DNA of 64,000 nt from Lunularia cruciata (taxonomy: Eukaryota; Streptophyta; Marchantiopsida; Lunulariales; Lunulariaceae), in contig OX419756.1 of assembly GCA_948567375.1 (NCBI GenBank), positions 60,960,333-61,024,332 of the forward strand. The letters are read 5' to 3'. The notes under the pieces were generated by a model. The model worked only from the letters and a program-made list of their open reading frames with translations. It did no database searches and was not told the DNA's origin. Below are positions 33,700 to 44,799 of the stretch, piece after piece; position 1 is the stretch's first letter; every line of letters starts with the position of its first letter. Position numbers and translations under genes: made by a program.

Positions 33700-35091
33700 A
33701 ATTAGAAATTCCTACCTTGGTGTTGTACTTGAATTTGTCATCTGGTCCAATCAAATTGAACCTTATGATGTTCAAGCCAAGGTAGTCCTAGAATGACATC
33801 ATAGTGTAGAGGTGCCACTACAAACCTCATACACTCCAACTACTCTTTCCCAATCTTAAAAGTAACAAGATGTGAGGGACAGATTGTAGAACCTTCTACC
33901 ATTTGTCATCATCAATCTACTTCTAAACATTGACTTGATAGGAATACCCAATTTCTTTGCTACTTGCATAAACATACAATTCTTTGAACTTCCAAAATCA
34001 ACCAAAATCCTACAACCCCAATTAGATATTGTACCTTGCAAGTGAAGCAAAACTTGCATAGGTCAAGCCTTCAATCCCATTGGAACTAATCAAGCTCCCA
34101 GTAGGCAGCTCAAAATCTCCTATTAGGATTCCTTGTTTCCCTGATTATTTTATTCCACAAACTCCATCAGGGCAATTTATCAAGGTTGCCCATTCTTAAG
34201 TGGACATTCAACAATGCAATATCCAACTTGGTGACAACAAAAAAAACTTCCATTTTGTTGCAATCTTTCTCTATCCGCTATACCAAGTGGTCTCCATTGG
34301 ATAGCATCAATCTCCATTGGTGCCGGTTCTTCCACCCATGTGTAGTGTATTGGTAGGCTTTGTGTAGGTCAAAGTCAAGTCCAAGTTGTCACAACCAAGA
34401 AATCAAAGCACTCAGCCAATTGCATGGCTTCTTCTATGTTTTGTGGTTCCCACATAGTCACCTCTAATTTGGTTTGTGACTTCAATCTCCGCATAAATTG
34501 ATCCAGAACTTCACCTTCTTGTATATCTAGAATTGACATAATGATGTTTTGAAATTATGTGATGTAGCTCCTTATTGAGCCGACCTGCTTCAACTCCGCC
34601 AAGTTATCTTGTGCAGCTTGGGTGGTATTTATAGTTTGAAATTGACCAAGTATTGCATCCTTGAATTCTGCCCATATCAAAATTGGTGCAACAATCTGTC
34701 ATTTAGCTTGCTCTACTTGGAATCGGTATCAAAGTTTTGCCACACCATCCAATTGGCTAGAAGCCAAGAGAATCTGTTTTCCTTCATTTTGAAGATTGGT
34801 GGCTTCAAAGTAACGTTTGCAATCAAACACAAAATTCTCCATTGTGCCCAAAAGATTCTTGTCTTCAAACACCTTGGGTTTTGAAAATTGAATGTAATCT
34901 TCTCCATCTCAAACTGACACTCTCTCTATATGTTCTTGTCATTGTTGGTCTTGTTCATCCAACACTCAAGTAAGGTGCTTGATTTGTTGCTACATTGCAA
35001 TGATAACGTTCAATATTGCCGCCATAGCTACTACTCTATCCCACTACTTCCAATTATCTAATTGATCAACACATAGATGCAGCATGTCCAT
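33700..35091 (-). pseudogene. gag and protease of A1
   Basis: gag starts at the ATG at 35,091 (MDMLHLCVDQLDNWK) and continues with stops through VFEDKNLLGTMENF, YFEATNLQNEGKQILLASSQ (near 34,800) and AELKQVGSIRSYIT. A zinc-knuckle relic follows near 34,220. The protease at 33,856-34,059 reads CRILVDFGSSKNCMF, where the catalytic triad is DFG instead of D-S/T-G. The gag core is homologous to A2 at 44,810-45,720. Confidence 0.75.
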
Positions 35092-35282
35092 TGTTCTCCA
35101 TAAGTTACAACTAGAAGTATCAAGGGTTCCTCAAACAAGGTGATCATAAGCATAAAATTCTACCCAAAGCGCAAGGTGATGAATTATGTGAAATGATGCT
35201 TGGGTTATATTTATTCATGAAAATCCCAATGGTTTGGTAGAAGTGGATTTGGTGGTCCATAAATTCCATCCATCCCATTCCT

Positions 35283-35294
35283 GCTCTGATACAA
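35283..35294 (-). other. primer binding site of A1, one-base variant
   Basis: The minus strand reads TTGTATCAGAGC, the initiator tRNA-Met site TGGTATCAGAGC altered at its start, immediately next to the LTR end TTTACA. Confidence 0.75.
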
Positions 35295-35661
35295 TGTAAA
35301 AAACCAAGACCAAGGAGAGAAATAGGAGAATGGAAGCTCACATTGAGACATTGGAATGAGGGAAAAATTTGAATGCCTAGCATGAGCTTCAGCTTTGGTA
35401 TTTATAGGTAGCATATAAGGCCTTTGAGAAGCTTCTCAAGAGGCTTCCTTCTAAAAGCCACCTACTTGCCATGCAAGCTAAGCTAGTTGGGAGCTTCTAG
35501 AAGCTTCCTTTTAGAAGTTACTTACTTGAGGTGCAAGCTAAGCTAGCCGGGAAGCTTCCCAAGAAGCTTCCTAGATACTTCCAAAATATTTGAGGCTAAT
35601 TTGTCTTATTTTCTACTTTGTTAGCCCTATTAACTTTGTCGCTAAACTCCATATTGTTACA
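35295..35661 (-). repeat. 5' LTR of A1
   Basis: It is 367 bp, starting minus strand TGTAACAATATGGAG at 35,661 and ending TTTACA. TATA (CTATAAATA) is near 35,407, preceded by several GAAGCTTC palindromes. Confidence 0.88.
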
Positions 35662-35666
35662 CTCAT

Positions 35667-36400
35667 GCATCTTGAGCTGATCTTGATGATGATTCAATTT
35701 GATCAAGGCATACTCATAGTTCCTCTTCAACTTATCAAACTCTTCCTTTTTGTGTTCTATGTAACACTCCCATTGCTTGAACCTTCCTTGCAAGTCTTTT
35801 AAACTCTATTGGCAAATTATTGCTTCACCCAAAGTACTTTGGCTTCCTCCTCATATTGGGCAAACTATGCTTTCAACTATAGAACTTCATGGCTCAATGC
35901 TTTCACCATTGAAAGTTCATTCTTCACCTTTAAATGCTCTTCCTTCATCTCCTATATCTTCTCGTGTAAATGCACCAAGAAAGGACAAACAACACTTGAT
36001 AGATAATTCTCTCCTTGGAATGTGTTATCATTGTGGCCTTTGGTAGCTAATGTATTTGCTGGTGCCTTACTCCAAAGTCATAATCTCTTCACCTTCAAAC
36101 TAATCTCCTTCAAGCTTTTGTTCTCTTCCTTGGGTCTACTTGGTCCTACGCTTATAGTTTGTATGTTTTTTCTTGATCTTACTCCCCATACAATTACACT
36201 TCTTGGTTCTTCTTCTCCTTCTTTTGGAACATCATCTTCAGGTAATTCCAAATAGGAGTGTATCCTTTCTCCATGTGCTCAATCTTGGCATGGTACTCCT
36301 GTTCTTCCTCAACAACTTCCTTTGTCATGCCATTTGTAGCATTGCACCTAGATTGCTCAAACTCTAAAGTAGTAGTGTTGGTAGCCAAGAATGTTTTGGT
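35667..36400 (-). pseudogene. element B2, coiled-coil ORF, upstream part
   Basis: The minus-strand frame from 36,388 (MATNTTTLEFEQSRC) and from about 35,830 (LQGRFKQWECYIEHKKEEFD, LKRNYEYALIKLNHHQDQLK) is a coiled coil homologous to B1 23,190-23,390. It stops at the A1 insertion and resumes at 31,401. Upstream it meets element D at about 36,405. Frameshifts are present. Confidence 0.6.
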
Positions 36401-37540
36401 AGTTACTCATAGACTACTTGTTGACAGATAGATTTCATGTTTGGGGTACTGACTACATGGTAGGGCCTACCGTCACTTGCACCGTTTGGACAATTGGGTG
36501 TGACGTCATCTAAACAGTTAGGGTTTGAGACCTAGCTCAAGTGCGGGGGGTATACTTTCAAAGTGCAGCTCTAGAGAGCTTACTTCTCTGATGTTGAGCC
36601 TTCGAGTTCTTGGCTATGGTGGATAAAGGTCGTCAAGCATCACCTAGATTCTCTTAGCTAGAGTGGGTGTGGCTTGATTGGAGGAGTTTTGCTAGATTTA
36701 GAGAGGGTTCAAAGTGACCGCCAAGTTTAGGGATTTATGTCAGATTTTTTCTGGAGTTTACTTCAGATTTTGTTTAGATTTGGAAGAGTTTCACTCGAGT
36801 TGGAGGAGTTCTTGCCATATTGAACCCTCTCCAAATCTGGCATAGGATTGTGGGCTTTGAGGCATAGGACTGTGGGCTATGAGAGGCTACAAAGGCCTAG
36901 AAGGGCCTTTAGGTGTAGCGTGAGGCTAGCTAGTCTAGAGTAGATTTTGGTCATTGTTTGGCAAAATTTGGCCATCTTGTTAGATTGTGCACAATAGGGT
37001 TTGAACCCTAGATCTTTGGTTTTTGGACTGGTCCCCTAGCCAATAGGTCAACCTTCACTTGTTGTCCTAGTAATTATTCTATTGTTATCATACACCTATA
37101 ACTCTGGCTAGGAAAGATAGTTTGATCTCATTCTTGGTAATCCTAGTAGCTTAAGAAGTAGATAACTCATATCATATCAAATGCCAAATGGTGGCAAAGA
37201 TAGTCCAATGTTGATTTATGAGATGGAGGGCTTTTGTTTAGCCTTCTTGTGGTTGGATCTCCTCCATTCTCTACTTCTTATAGGTAATAGGTGCAACTAT
37301 GGAATAGGAGAATCACCATGTTTGTATGAGGTGCCTTGACTTTAGAGCGTTGGTGCTCTGGTGTACTCTCGGTAGTGAGGTTGGAGTGATGACCAATTAG
37401 ACTACCTATGTTTCTCCACGGTGAGGCAAGAAGTGATGACTTGTAGACTGTGAGAGGGCATGTTGTGATGACATGTTATAGGTTGCCCTTCAGCCTAGTG
37501 TAGTTGACATACTAAAGCTACATTAGTCGGTGACATTTAG

Positions 37541-38990
37541 TTGGTGGTGTTGGCACTTGCGGAAGTTATAGTTGCGATTGCAGTTTTTGGTTACTTTATC
37601 ACGATGGAGTTCTTTGGGGATTTTGGAAGAGATAATAGTATAATACATAGTAGGTTTACTCGTAGTGGCACTCAATATAAGCATGTATCTCAAGTCCCAA
37701 TGAGGGAAGAGATTGACTTTGAATCAGAGTTTGATACAAGCGCGGACTCAATTGAGAGTGCACTTGGTGTGTCCACTTCATTGTTATGGGACAAGGACAA
37801 GATTTATGAGGCCTCCAAAGGTCCCAAGTGTTACTCTAGTATGGTGGGTACCATTGAGTTGGATGACTTCATCTAGGAGTTTGATAGTTGGTGTGATCTG
37901 CAATAGATGAAAAACCGAACTTTGTTCACACCCTTCATGGCATAGAAGGAGTTATTTTAGCACTTGGAGTGTCTATTGATGGACAACTACCATGAGTTCA
38001 AGAGAGCTCACTCAGAGGAGATTGAGCTATACAAATAGTATTGGTCTTTGAATTATATCTCCATCACTTTATAGTTTTAAGGGGTAGATTGGCAATACCT
38101 AGGAGTTCTAGCTCTAGTAGCATTGGTGGATCTCTTGGAGATAGTGCTACTATGAGTGGAGGTACTATTACAAGAGGTGGTGTTGTATCAGGGTTTAATC
38201 CCATGGTGGAGTTCTTCTAGTGTTTGGAGTAGAACTACTAGGGAGTGTAGATTGACAAGCTAAGGAGCTTGCAGGAGTTCCAACAAAAGGTTGGAGAGAA
38301 CCTATGCAAGGTATACAATTGCATGAGATGGATGATCAATTTTACTCAAGGAGTTACTGAGACCCAAGTAGTGTAGTTTTGGTATGGGATACTGGACAAG
38401 GAGTTGCAATGTAGATTTTGTATTGCTACGTTGCTATAGGCTACTTTGCCTACTTTGGCACTGGTCTTTGGTTTGGTTGAGCATATTGAGCTCAACATGG
38501 TAGAGGAGAGAATAATGATATCTGAATTTGGTAGGGAGACCTCATCCATAGCTATTACTTCTTCCAAAGTGCAGCAGAGTGCACCACACCATGTTGGTTT
38601 ATGAGGACAAGGTGGACAACCTAGATCTTATGGAGTGAGTGGAAGGCCTAGTGTGGCCAAACCTTTACCATCATTTTTGGGTTAGTAATATCCAATGAGT
38701 GGTGGTGTTGCTTGTTGGACTTGTGGTGGACCTCATCACAAGAGAGAGTGCACTCAAGGCAGCAAACTTGATACCTTTGGTGCATTGCATCCAGCACAAA
38801 GATAGTGTGAGCATTGTCATAGATTTTGTCACACTAGTGATTGGAGCTTTGACCTATACCTAGACTTACAAAGAGGTAGGGCTGCTATGGCAAGTGGTAG
38901 AGGAGCTTTAGGTCATGGAGGACAAGGTGGTAGAGGATCCACACCTAGTAGAAGTGCGGTACTTGCCCTTACTTCTGATATAGCCATGGC
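37541..38990 (+). pseudogene. gag of element D with zinc knuckle
   Basis: Opens with a 111-codon frame (MEFFGDFGRDNSIIHSRFTR after the first methionines, then acidic EEIDFESEFDTSADSIES). It then continues with stops to a zinc knuckle at 38,713-38,751 reading CWTCGGPHHKREC, one residue off the usual spacing. A Gly/Arg-rich tail follows. It is homologous to the H gag on the opposite strand at 42.5-44.6 kb. Confidence 0.72.
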
Positions 38991-39262
38991 TACTTGGATT
39001 GAGTAGTTGGAGCATAGAATTGGCTAGCATGGCCATCGCTCAAAGGAGATCAAATTTGGGTGTTGAGGCTTCCACCTCATATGTGGCTGATAAAGACATC
39101 TTGGACTTCATGTGCAAAGCAACACAGGTGGATGCATCTATTGTAATGACTAGGAGTGCAATATGTGCTCTAGAGCCTAAAGGAGCATCAATGGAGTTGG
39201 ACCCACATCAAGGAGAGGCTAGTAGACAGGTCAAACTTCCCCAATCTTTTACACTCTCTAAG

Positions 39263-39309
39263 GCACTATAGATGACATCTATGTTTGAGACACTATAGAT
39301 GACATCTAT
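39263..39309 (+). repeat. tandem 22-bp duplication in element D
   Basis: CACTATAGATGACATCTATG occurs twice back to back with short linkers, within the spacer between gag and protease. Confidence 0.85.
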
Positions 39310-39550
39310 GGCTCCTAGACATCCTAGTGCAAGTATAGTAAGTGGTGATGGTGCATGATGCATTATGGACTACCTACTAGTCAGCCACTTGCTACTACTC
39401 ACAGAGTCTAGCACGATGTTGGGTGATGCATGATGGACTACCTTATCAGTTGAGCTGCTCCCAAGCTCAACTGATTATGCACTTTCTATTACTCTCAACT
39501 AGTGACATATGTACATTGGAAGTCTAGCCCTACGGTTTTGATTAGCGACC

Positions 39551-39916
39551 ATGCTTTGTGACAATAGGGATCATGTGGTTCCTACTACTATAGCAGAGGT
39601 GGTTGATAGTGGAATTGACTTGGTTGAGGAGCATGGGATCCGCTCAACAACCAATGGTTTATGGCAAGCAACAACGGCTAGATTGGAAGAGTTACTAACT
39701 AGACCGACCTTTGAGCAAGCACGATTTACACCTAGGGTTGTCCTATTGGATAACCAAAGGAGGATTTTTTGTTTGGTGGGACCTTCAAGGAAGGTCTATA
39801 CACCACAAAGGGTCTTACTAGACTGTGGTGTGCAACCTCTTATGTTGGCGAAGGCCGTAATTGTCGGTCTAGAGTTACAAAAGACCGATGTGAAGAGATA
39901 TCCATTTCAAATCTAA
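39551..39916 (+). pseudogene. protease region of element D
   Basis: An open frame of 121 codons reading GLWQATTARLEELLTRP, FTPRVVLLDNQRR and VLLDCGVQPLMLAKAV. The last matches the retroviral-type aspartic protease active-site region, but with DCG in place of D-S/T-G. It cleaves the polyprotein in intact relatives. Family assignment rests on position between gag and RT. Confidence 0.6.
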
Positions 39917-40369
39917 ACATCTTTAGGAAATGGTTCTACAAAATACATCACATGTTGAGAGCTTGTTGTTCAGATTCAGCCCAGTCATCAGACTAATAGC
40001 TCTATGATGAGAGCTTAGGCCATTGCAGTCATAGTTGAGTCATATGATGTGTTAGTTGGAGGAGTAGTGTTATACCCCATGGGTTTCAATATTGACTATT
40101 GGGAGGAGACAACTTCCTATAGACTAGGTTGGCAGTCGGGTGAGTGACGAGTTTGTCACCTACCAATATGCTTCAATAGTGGCAATCTTGGCTCACTATA
40201 GTCTAGGACCATGGCGGCATCAGTTTTAGCTTTCAATGGTGATGTTGGGACCTTTAGTGGTGGGGAGCATGACACTACTACTCCCAAGGGTCCAGTGTAG
40301 TAGCTAGTCATTATGTCTTCCATTCTTACAACAATAACAAAAGATACTTAAGAGCTAGATCTTGGACCC

Positions 40370-41760
40370 AAGCTTACAAAGGAGGAAAGACAGAGAGTTT
40401 GGAGGTTCTTGAAGAGCTACACAAGATGTTTTGTCTTCAATATGAAGAATTTGGGTGCTCTAAAGGGACTTGGTATCGGATTGAGCTTACTAGTGATACA
40501 CCAATGTTTTGACATCCATATAGATATAGTGACATGGAGCAAGTATTGATTTAGAGCCGGACCTTTTTGAGGCTAGTTTGGTAGAGATTTCACATGGAGA
40601 GTATGCATGAACTACAATGATGCCAACCAAGAAGGATATGCATGGCAACTATACCGATAGGAAAATGTGTGGAGATTACCGTCCTATCAACCAACAAACC
40701 AAGGCTGATCAATATGCCATGCCTACACCAGAAGAGATCTTTGATGCAATTGGGCATGCAAAGGTCTTCAATACTTTGGATCTTTGAGTAGGATATCAAC
40801 AATTGCCGATCAGGGAGGAAGATAATTCCAAGATAACATTCTAGGCTATTGATCCTCATGGTAAGGATGTGTTATATCAGTGGAGGTTCTTACCATTTGG
40901 GTTAAAGAATGCTCTTGTTGAGTTCCAAAGGGTCATGGATAGGATTCTAGTTGGATTGGATTTTTCTTGGTGCTATATTGATGACATTTTAGCCTGTAGC
41001 ACTACTGTGGAGGAGCATGAGAGACAATTGTGGAGGTGTTTGAGAGGTTAAGATCTCATGGACTCAAATTACATCCTAGGAAGTTTAGGTTCTTCCACAA
41101 CCAGGTTGAGTATTTGGGTCACACTATCTACCCTAGAGGTCTTGGTGTTCAATAGACCAAGGTGGAGGCTATTGCGCTTATTCCTTGACCTATGAATGTG
41201 AGCAAAGTGCAAGCATTCCTTGGGTTAGCAAACTTCTAGTGTTGCTATGTTAGAGGATTTAGTGCCATTCCCAAGGCCTTGATGAAGCTGACCAAGCTTA
41301 CACAAGAGTGGTGTTGGGGAGATGAGCAAGAGAGAGCTTTTGTAGAGCTCAAGGAGAGGTTGACATCTACTCCTATTTGAGGAGACCGATCAGAGGACGA
41401 CCATTTCAAGCTCACACTGATTGGAATATGTTGGAGCTTGGAGTAATTCTCACCTAACATGATAACAAGGAGAAGGAGTTTGTGGTGGCCTATGCTAGTC
41501 GCTTGAACAATTCAACGGATGCAAAGTATAGTTCATATAAGGGAGAGTGCTTGGTAGCAATATGGGTATTAACACATTTCCATTGTTACCTATTTGGTAA
41601 CCCCTTTACTCTCATCAATGATCATCAGCCACTGAAGTGGTTGATGGAGTCCAACAAGCTTTTAGGGAAGCTTGCAAGATGGGCTCTGATTTTATAGGAG
41701 TATGATTTCATTATTATTCATATACCTGGAGTGGTGAACCATGATGTAGATGGGTTGAGT
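40370..41760 (+). pseudogene. RT and RNase H of element D
   Basis: Contains CGDYRPINQQTKADQYAMP, EEIFDAIGHAKVFNTLDL, a frame at 40,869-41,051 with WRFLPFGLKNALVEFQRVM and the catalytic YIDD at 40,974-40,985, and an RNase H frame at 41,482-41,697 (YSSYKGECLVAIWVL, HQPLKWLMESNKLLGKLARW). Interrupted by stops. It is the best-preserved H-family pol in the window. Confidence 0.85.
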
Positions 41761-42029
41761 AGAAACCAATTTCCCAGCCAACAGGATCAGACCAAAGCAT
41801 GTTGGCATGGTGAGACAAATGAGGAGATGGTGCCAAGTTGGCACGCATCTGCCTTTTTTGTCTATTTTTTGAGGCTTTGGTGGTATCCCTCTCACTGCAT
41901 ATAGGAGGAGATAATTGAGGTCACAAATCCAAAGAGTGGAGATAGTGGTATAGTTCAGCAACACATTCATGATGATGTCTTAGTGATGGACTATCTTTGC
42001 ATTGGTGTGGTGAGTGGCACAATTGGGGC

Positions 42030-42340
42030 CAAGGAGGGAGATTGTGTCCTTCAGCAAGCTAGACAACTCAGATTGGAGGGTAGACACCTTCTTTGTGTAT
42101 GAGAAGATGGTAGAGTTAGATTTGTACTACTTCTATCTCAAAGGCCATAGTTGGTCCATCATGCTCATGAGGAGCTAGGACATTTTGGATTAAAGCATAC
42201 ATATAGCTTACTTCAAAGTCATTTTTGGAGGCATGGTATGCAGACTGGTGTACAATAATTTGTTGTGAGATGTGTGATTTGTGACCAAGTTAGAGCATCA
42301 TTCAATGCTCCTATGCCATAATTGCACCCATTACCTACCC
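42030..42340 (+). pseudogene. integrase zinc-binding domain of element D, truncated
   Basis: The plus strand reads VHHAHEELGHFGLKHTYSLL and CVICDQVRASFNAP, the HHCC domain that precedes the integrase core. It ends a few codons later at the junction with B2. Confidence 0.7.
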
Positions 42341-42345
42341 TTACT

Positions 42346-42532
42346 TTGGGTCTATTGCCAATTTGATCCAAGTCTTTCTTGCTTTTAACAAGAATTTGAC
42401 TTCTTTAGGGTTGGATTAGATTTCCTTCTTGTGATCCTAACACACAATTCTTCTCTTATTTCTTCCAATTTGGCTTCAATTTAGCTTCAAAAATACACTT
42501 CTTCTCAAGAAAAAACAGACATGGGTACCACA
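42346..42532 (-). repeat. 5' end of element B2
   Basis: The minus strand starts TGTGGTACCCATGTCTG at 42,532 and matches B1 from 21,107 for about 190 bp (GCCAAAT...AGAAGAATTGTGTGTT). The flank ACACC at 42,533-42,537 is the partner of ATACT at 29,864. Confidence 0.7.
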
Positions 42533-42537
42533 ACACC

Positions 42538-44600
42538 CAATGTAACCATGTCATTGGTTGAAAACAAAGAGGAACTCATAATCAGCTAAGCCGCTCCCAA
42601 CATCATGCTAGACAAAGCCTTGATAGAAGTAAGTGGTAGGCTAATATTTGATCCATCTTGTCCTCCATCTCCACCTAATCACATGTACACTAGGGTATTT
42701 AGGAGCCATGGATGAGATCTATAATACCTCCAAAAGTGTGAAGGAATGTGGAAGTTTGACCTATCTACCAACTTCTTCTAAGCTCAAAAGCACCAATTGC
42801 ATCTTAATCTTAGCAATGGATGTATTTACATATGTTGATCCACACATGAAGTTAAGGACATTTCTATCATTACCATATGAGATAGAAGCCTTAGCACCTA
42901 AATTTGATTTCCTCATAGCTATAGCCATGCTAGTTAATCTTTGCTCTTACTACTCAATCCAAATAACCATGGTTATATCAGAAGTAAATGTATGTATTAT
43001 GTCCCAACCAAGTATGGGTCTTTTACCACCACCTTTATCACCTTGTCTTCCATAATCCATGGCTCCTCTAGCTGCTACCATGATAGCCCTACCAAGTTGT
43101 AACTTTAAGTGTAAGTCAAAGCATCAACTACTAGTGTGGCCAAATCTATGGTAGTTCTCATATTGTCTCTAGGTTGGATATGGTGCTCTAAAGGTATCAT
43201 ACCCATTTCCCTAAGTGCAATTACTCTTTTGGTGAGCTCCACCACAAGTCCCACAAGCAACACCACCACTTTCTTATTGCCATTGACCAAAAAATGAGTA
43301 CAAAGGTCTATGTACACTAGGTCCTCCACTTGCTCCATAAGATTCTTCTCCACCATGCTGATCTCAATAAAATATCAAACCATAGACAAATTTGTTGAGG
43401 TTGCTTATAAGGAAGCATCATATATTTTATGTCTTAGCTCTCTGTCCAATATCCCATACTCAAATTGGATAGCATGTGCCTTAGTATACTCATGAATAAA
43501 ACTAATCCATTGATTCATGCAAGTGTAGGTCTTCCATAGGTGGCTTTCTTTATCCTTCCTACAAGCTCTTTAGCTTGTCAATCCACACTTCCTAGTAGTT
43601 TTTCCACAACATTAGAAGAACTCCACCATGGGGTTAAACCAATACTCCGCCACCTCCAATAACAATACTTCTACTTGTAGTAGCAACATCTCTAACTAGA
43701 GCATTGCCATTGGATACACTAACATTACTAGAACTAGAACTGATAGGAATTGTCTGTTGGCCTTTAGAAACCAGGTTTGAGATGATAGAGATGTAGTTTA
43801 GAGATAAATATTATCTCTATAGGTCAATCTCCTCCAAGTATGCTCTCCTAAACTCATGTTAATTGTCCATAGGAGGACCCTGCAAGTGCTAAAACAATCT
43901 CTTCCATGCCATGAATGGTGCAAACAAAATTGAGTTCTACAAAATTGAGTTCTATTGTAGATCATATCAACTATCAAACTCTTGGATCATCTCTTGTATC
44001 AAACTTATAACTATAATCAATCAATCTCTTCACTCATTGTGACCTAAGACATTGGCTAATATTGTGTGTTGCTTTGCATGAACCTACTATGTATCCTTCC
44101 TATAATCCTCATAGAACTCCATAATAACAATACACCCCAAACACAACAAATGTAATCACCAAAGTGCTACCACCAAATGGTAAACCCTCACATCCAAAAA
44201 ACACCTACTAGTGTTGATAAAGTACCTCTTATAATGGTAACTATACTAGGAGAAAAGGCAAATTATAACATGCCATCACAACATGCACTCTCACAATCTA
44301 TAGATCATCACTTCTTATTTCACTAGAGGGAAATATAAGTAGTTGACTAGTCATCATTCCAACCTCACTATTGAGAGTACACTAGAGCACCAATGCTCTA
44401 GCATCTATAGCCACAACCTTATGCTTTGAAATCCTAAAATTTAGTTAGATGAGTTCTTCTTTGTTGCCAATTTGAACCATCTTTAAATATAGTAGACCTT
44501 TATCAATTTGATATATCTCCAAATCAATCAAGTCAACCTCTCCCTAACTCAAGAATTTGAGAAGGTATATGCCCCCAATCTAGCAAACTTAAACTCCTAC
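42538..44600 (-). pseudogene. leader and gag of gypsy element H
   Basis: Minus-strand homolog of the D leader and gag. It includes a matching leader (near 44,390 GTGCTCTAGTGTACTCTC, D equivalent near 37,350), a degraded gag start near 44,120 (IVIMEFYEDYRKD), KAHAIQFEYGILDRELRHKI near 43,470 and a zinc knuckle CGTCGGAHQKSNC near 43,220-43,260. The gag downstream part ends at 42,538, where B2 interrupts it. The element continues at 29,868. Confidence 0.7.
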
Positions 44601-44799
44601 TCCACTAAATTTGGCCAATGTTTCCAATTCAATATGTAACAAAGCTTCACAATAATAATATTCTTGACAGAGTAGTAGCCATAGCGGTAATGCCCAAAGT
44701 TATCATTACTATGTAGCAATAAATCAAACACCTTACTTGATTGTGAAAGAATGAGATCATCAGTGACAAGAGCATGTAAAGAGAGCACCATTTCAAGAA

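Larger units (their letters stand above)
31407..35661 (-). mobile_element. family A chromovirus A1, internally deleted, inserted in B2
   Basis: Ends TG...CA with a perfect 5-bp target duplication CTCAT at 31,402-31,406 and 35,662-35,666. Order on the minus strand: 5' LTR, primer site, gag, protease, RT, RNase H, 3' LTR. Integrase, chromodomain, polypurine tract and the first part of the 3' LTR are missing, lost in one deletion near 31,756. The flanking B2 coiled-coil reading continues across the insertion (ends in QLKMHE, resumes QALEEL). Confidence 0.9.
36410..42345 (+). mobile_element. H-family gypsy element D, plus strand, 3'-truncated, inside B2
   Basis: Leader, gag, protease, RT, RNase H and the integrase zinc domain are present in order. 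It breaks in the integrase at about 42,340, where B2 sequence resumes. The leader at 37,340-37,620 matches H at 44,150-44,400 closely. The exact left border and LTR were not identified. Loss of the D 3' end together with about 1.4 kb of B2 can be explained by one deletion. Confidence 0.7.

Noticed and set aside
36420..37010. D 5' LTR
   Set aside because: Possible TG and CA ends exist, but no second copy and no standard primer site support them.
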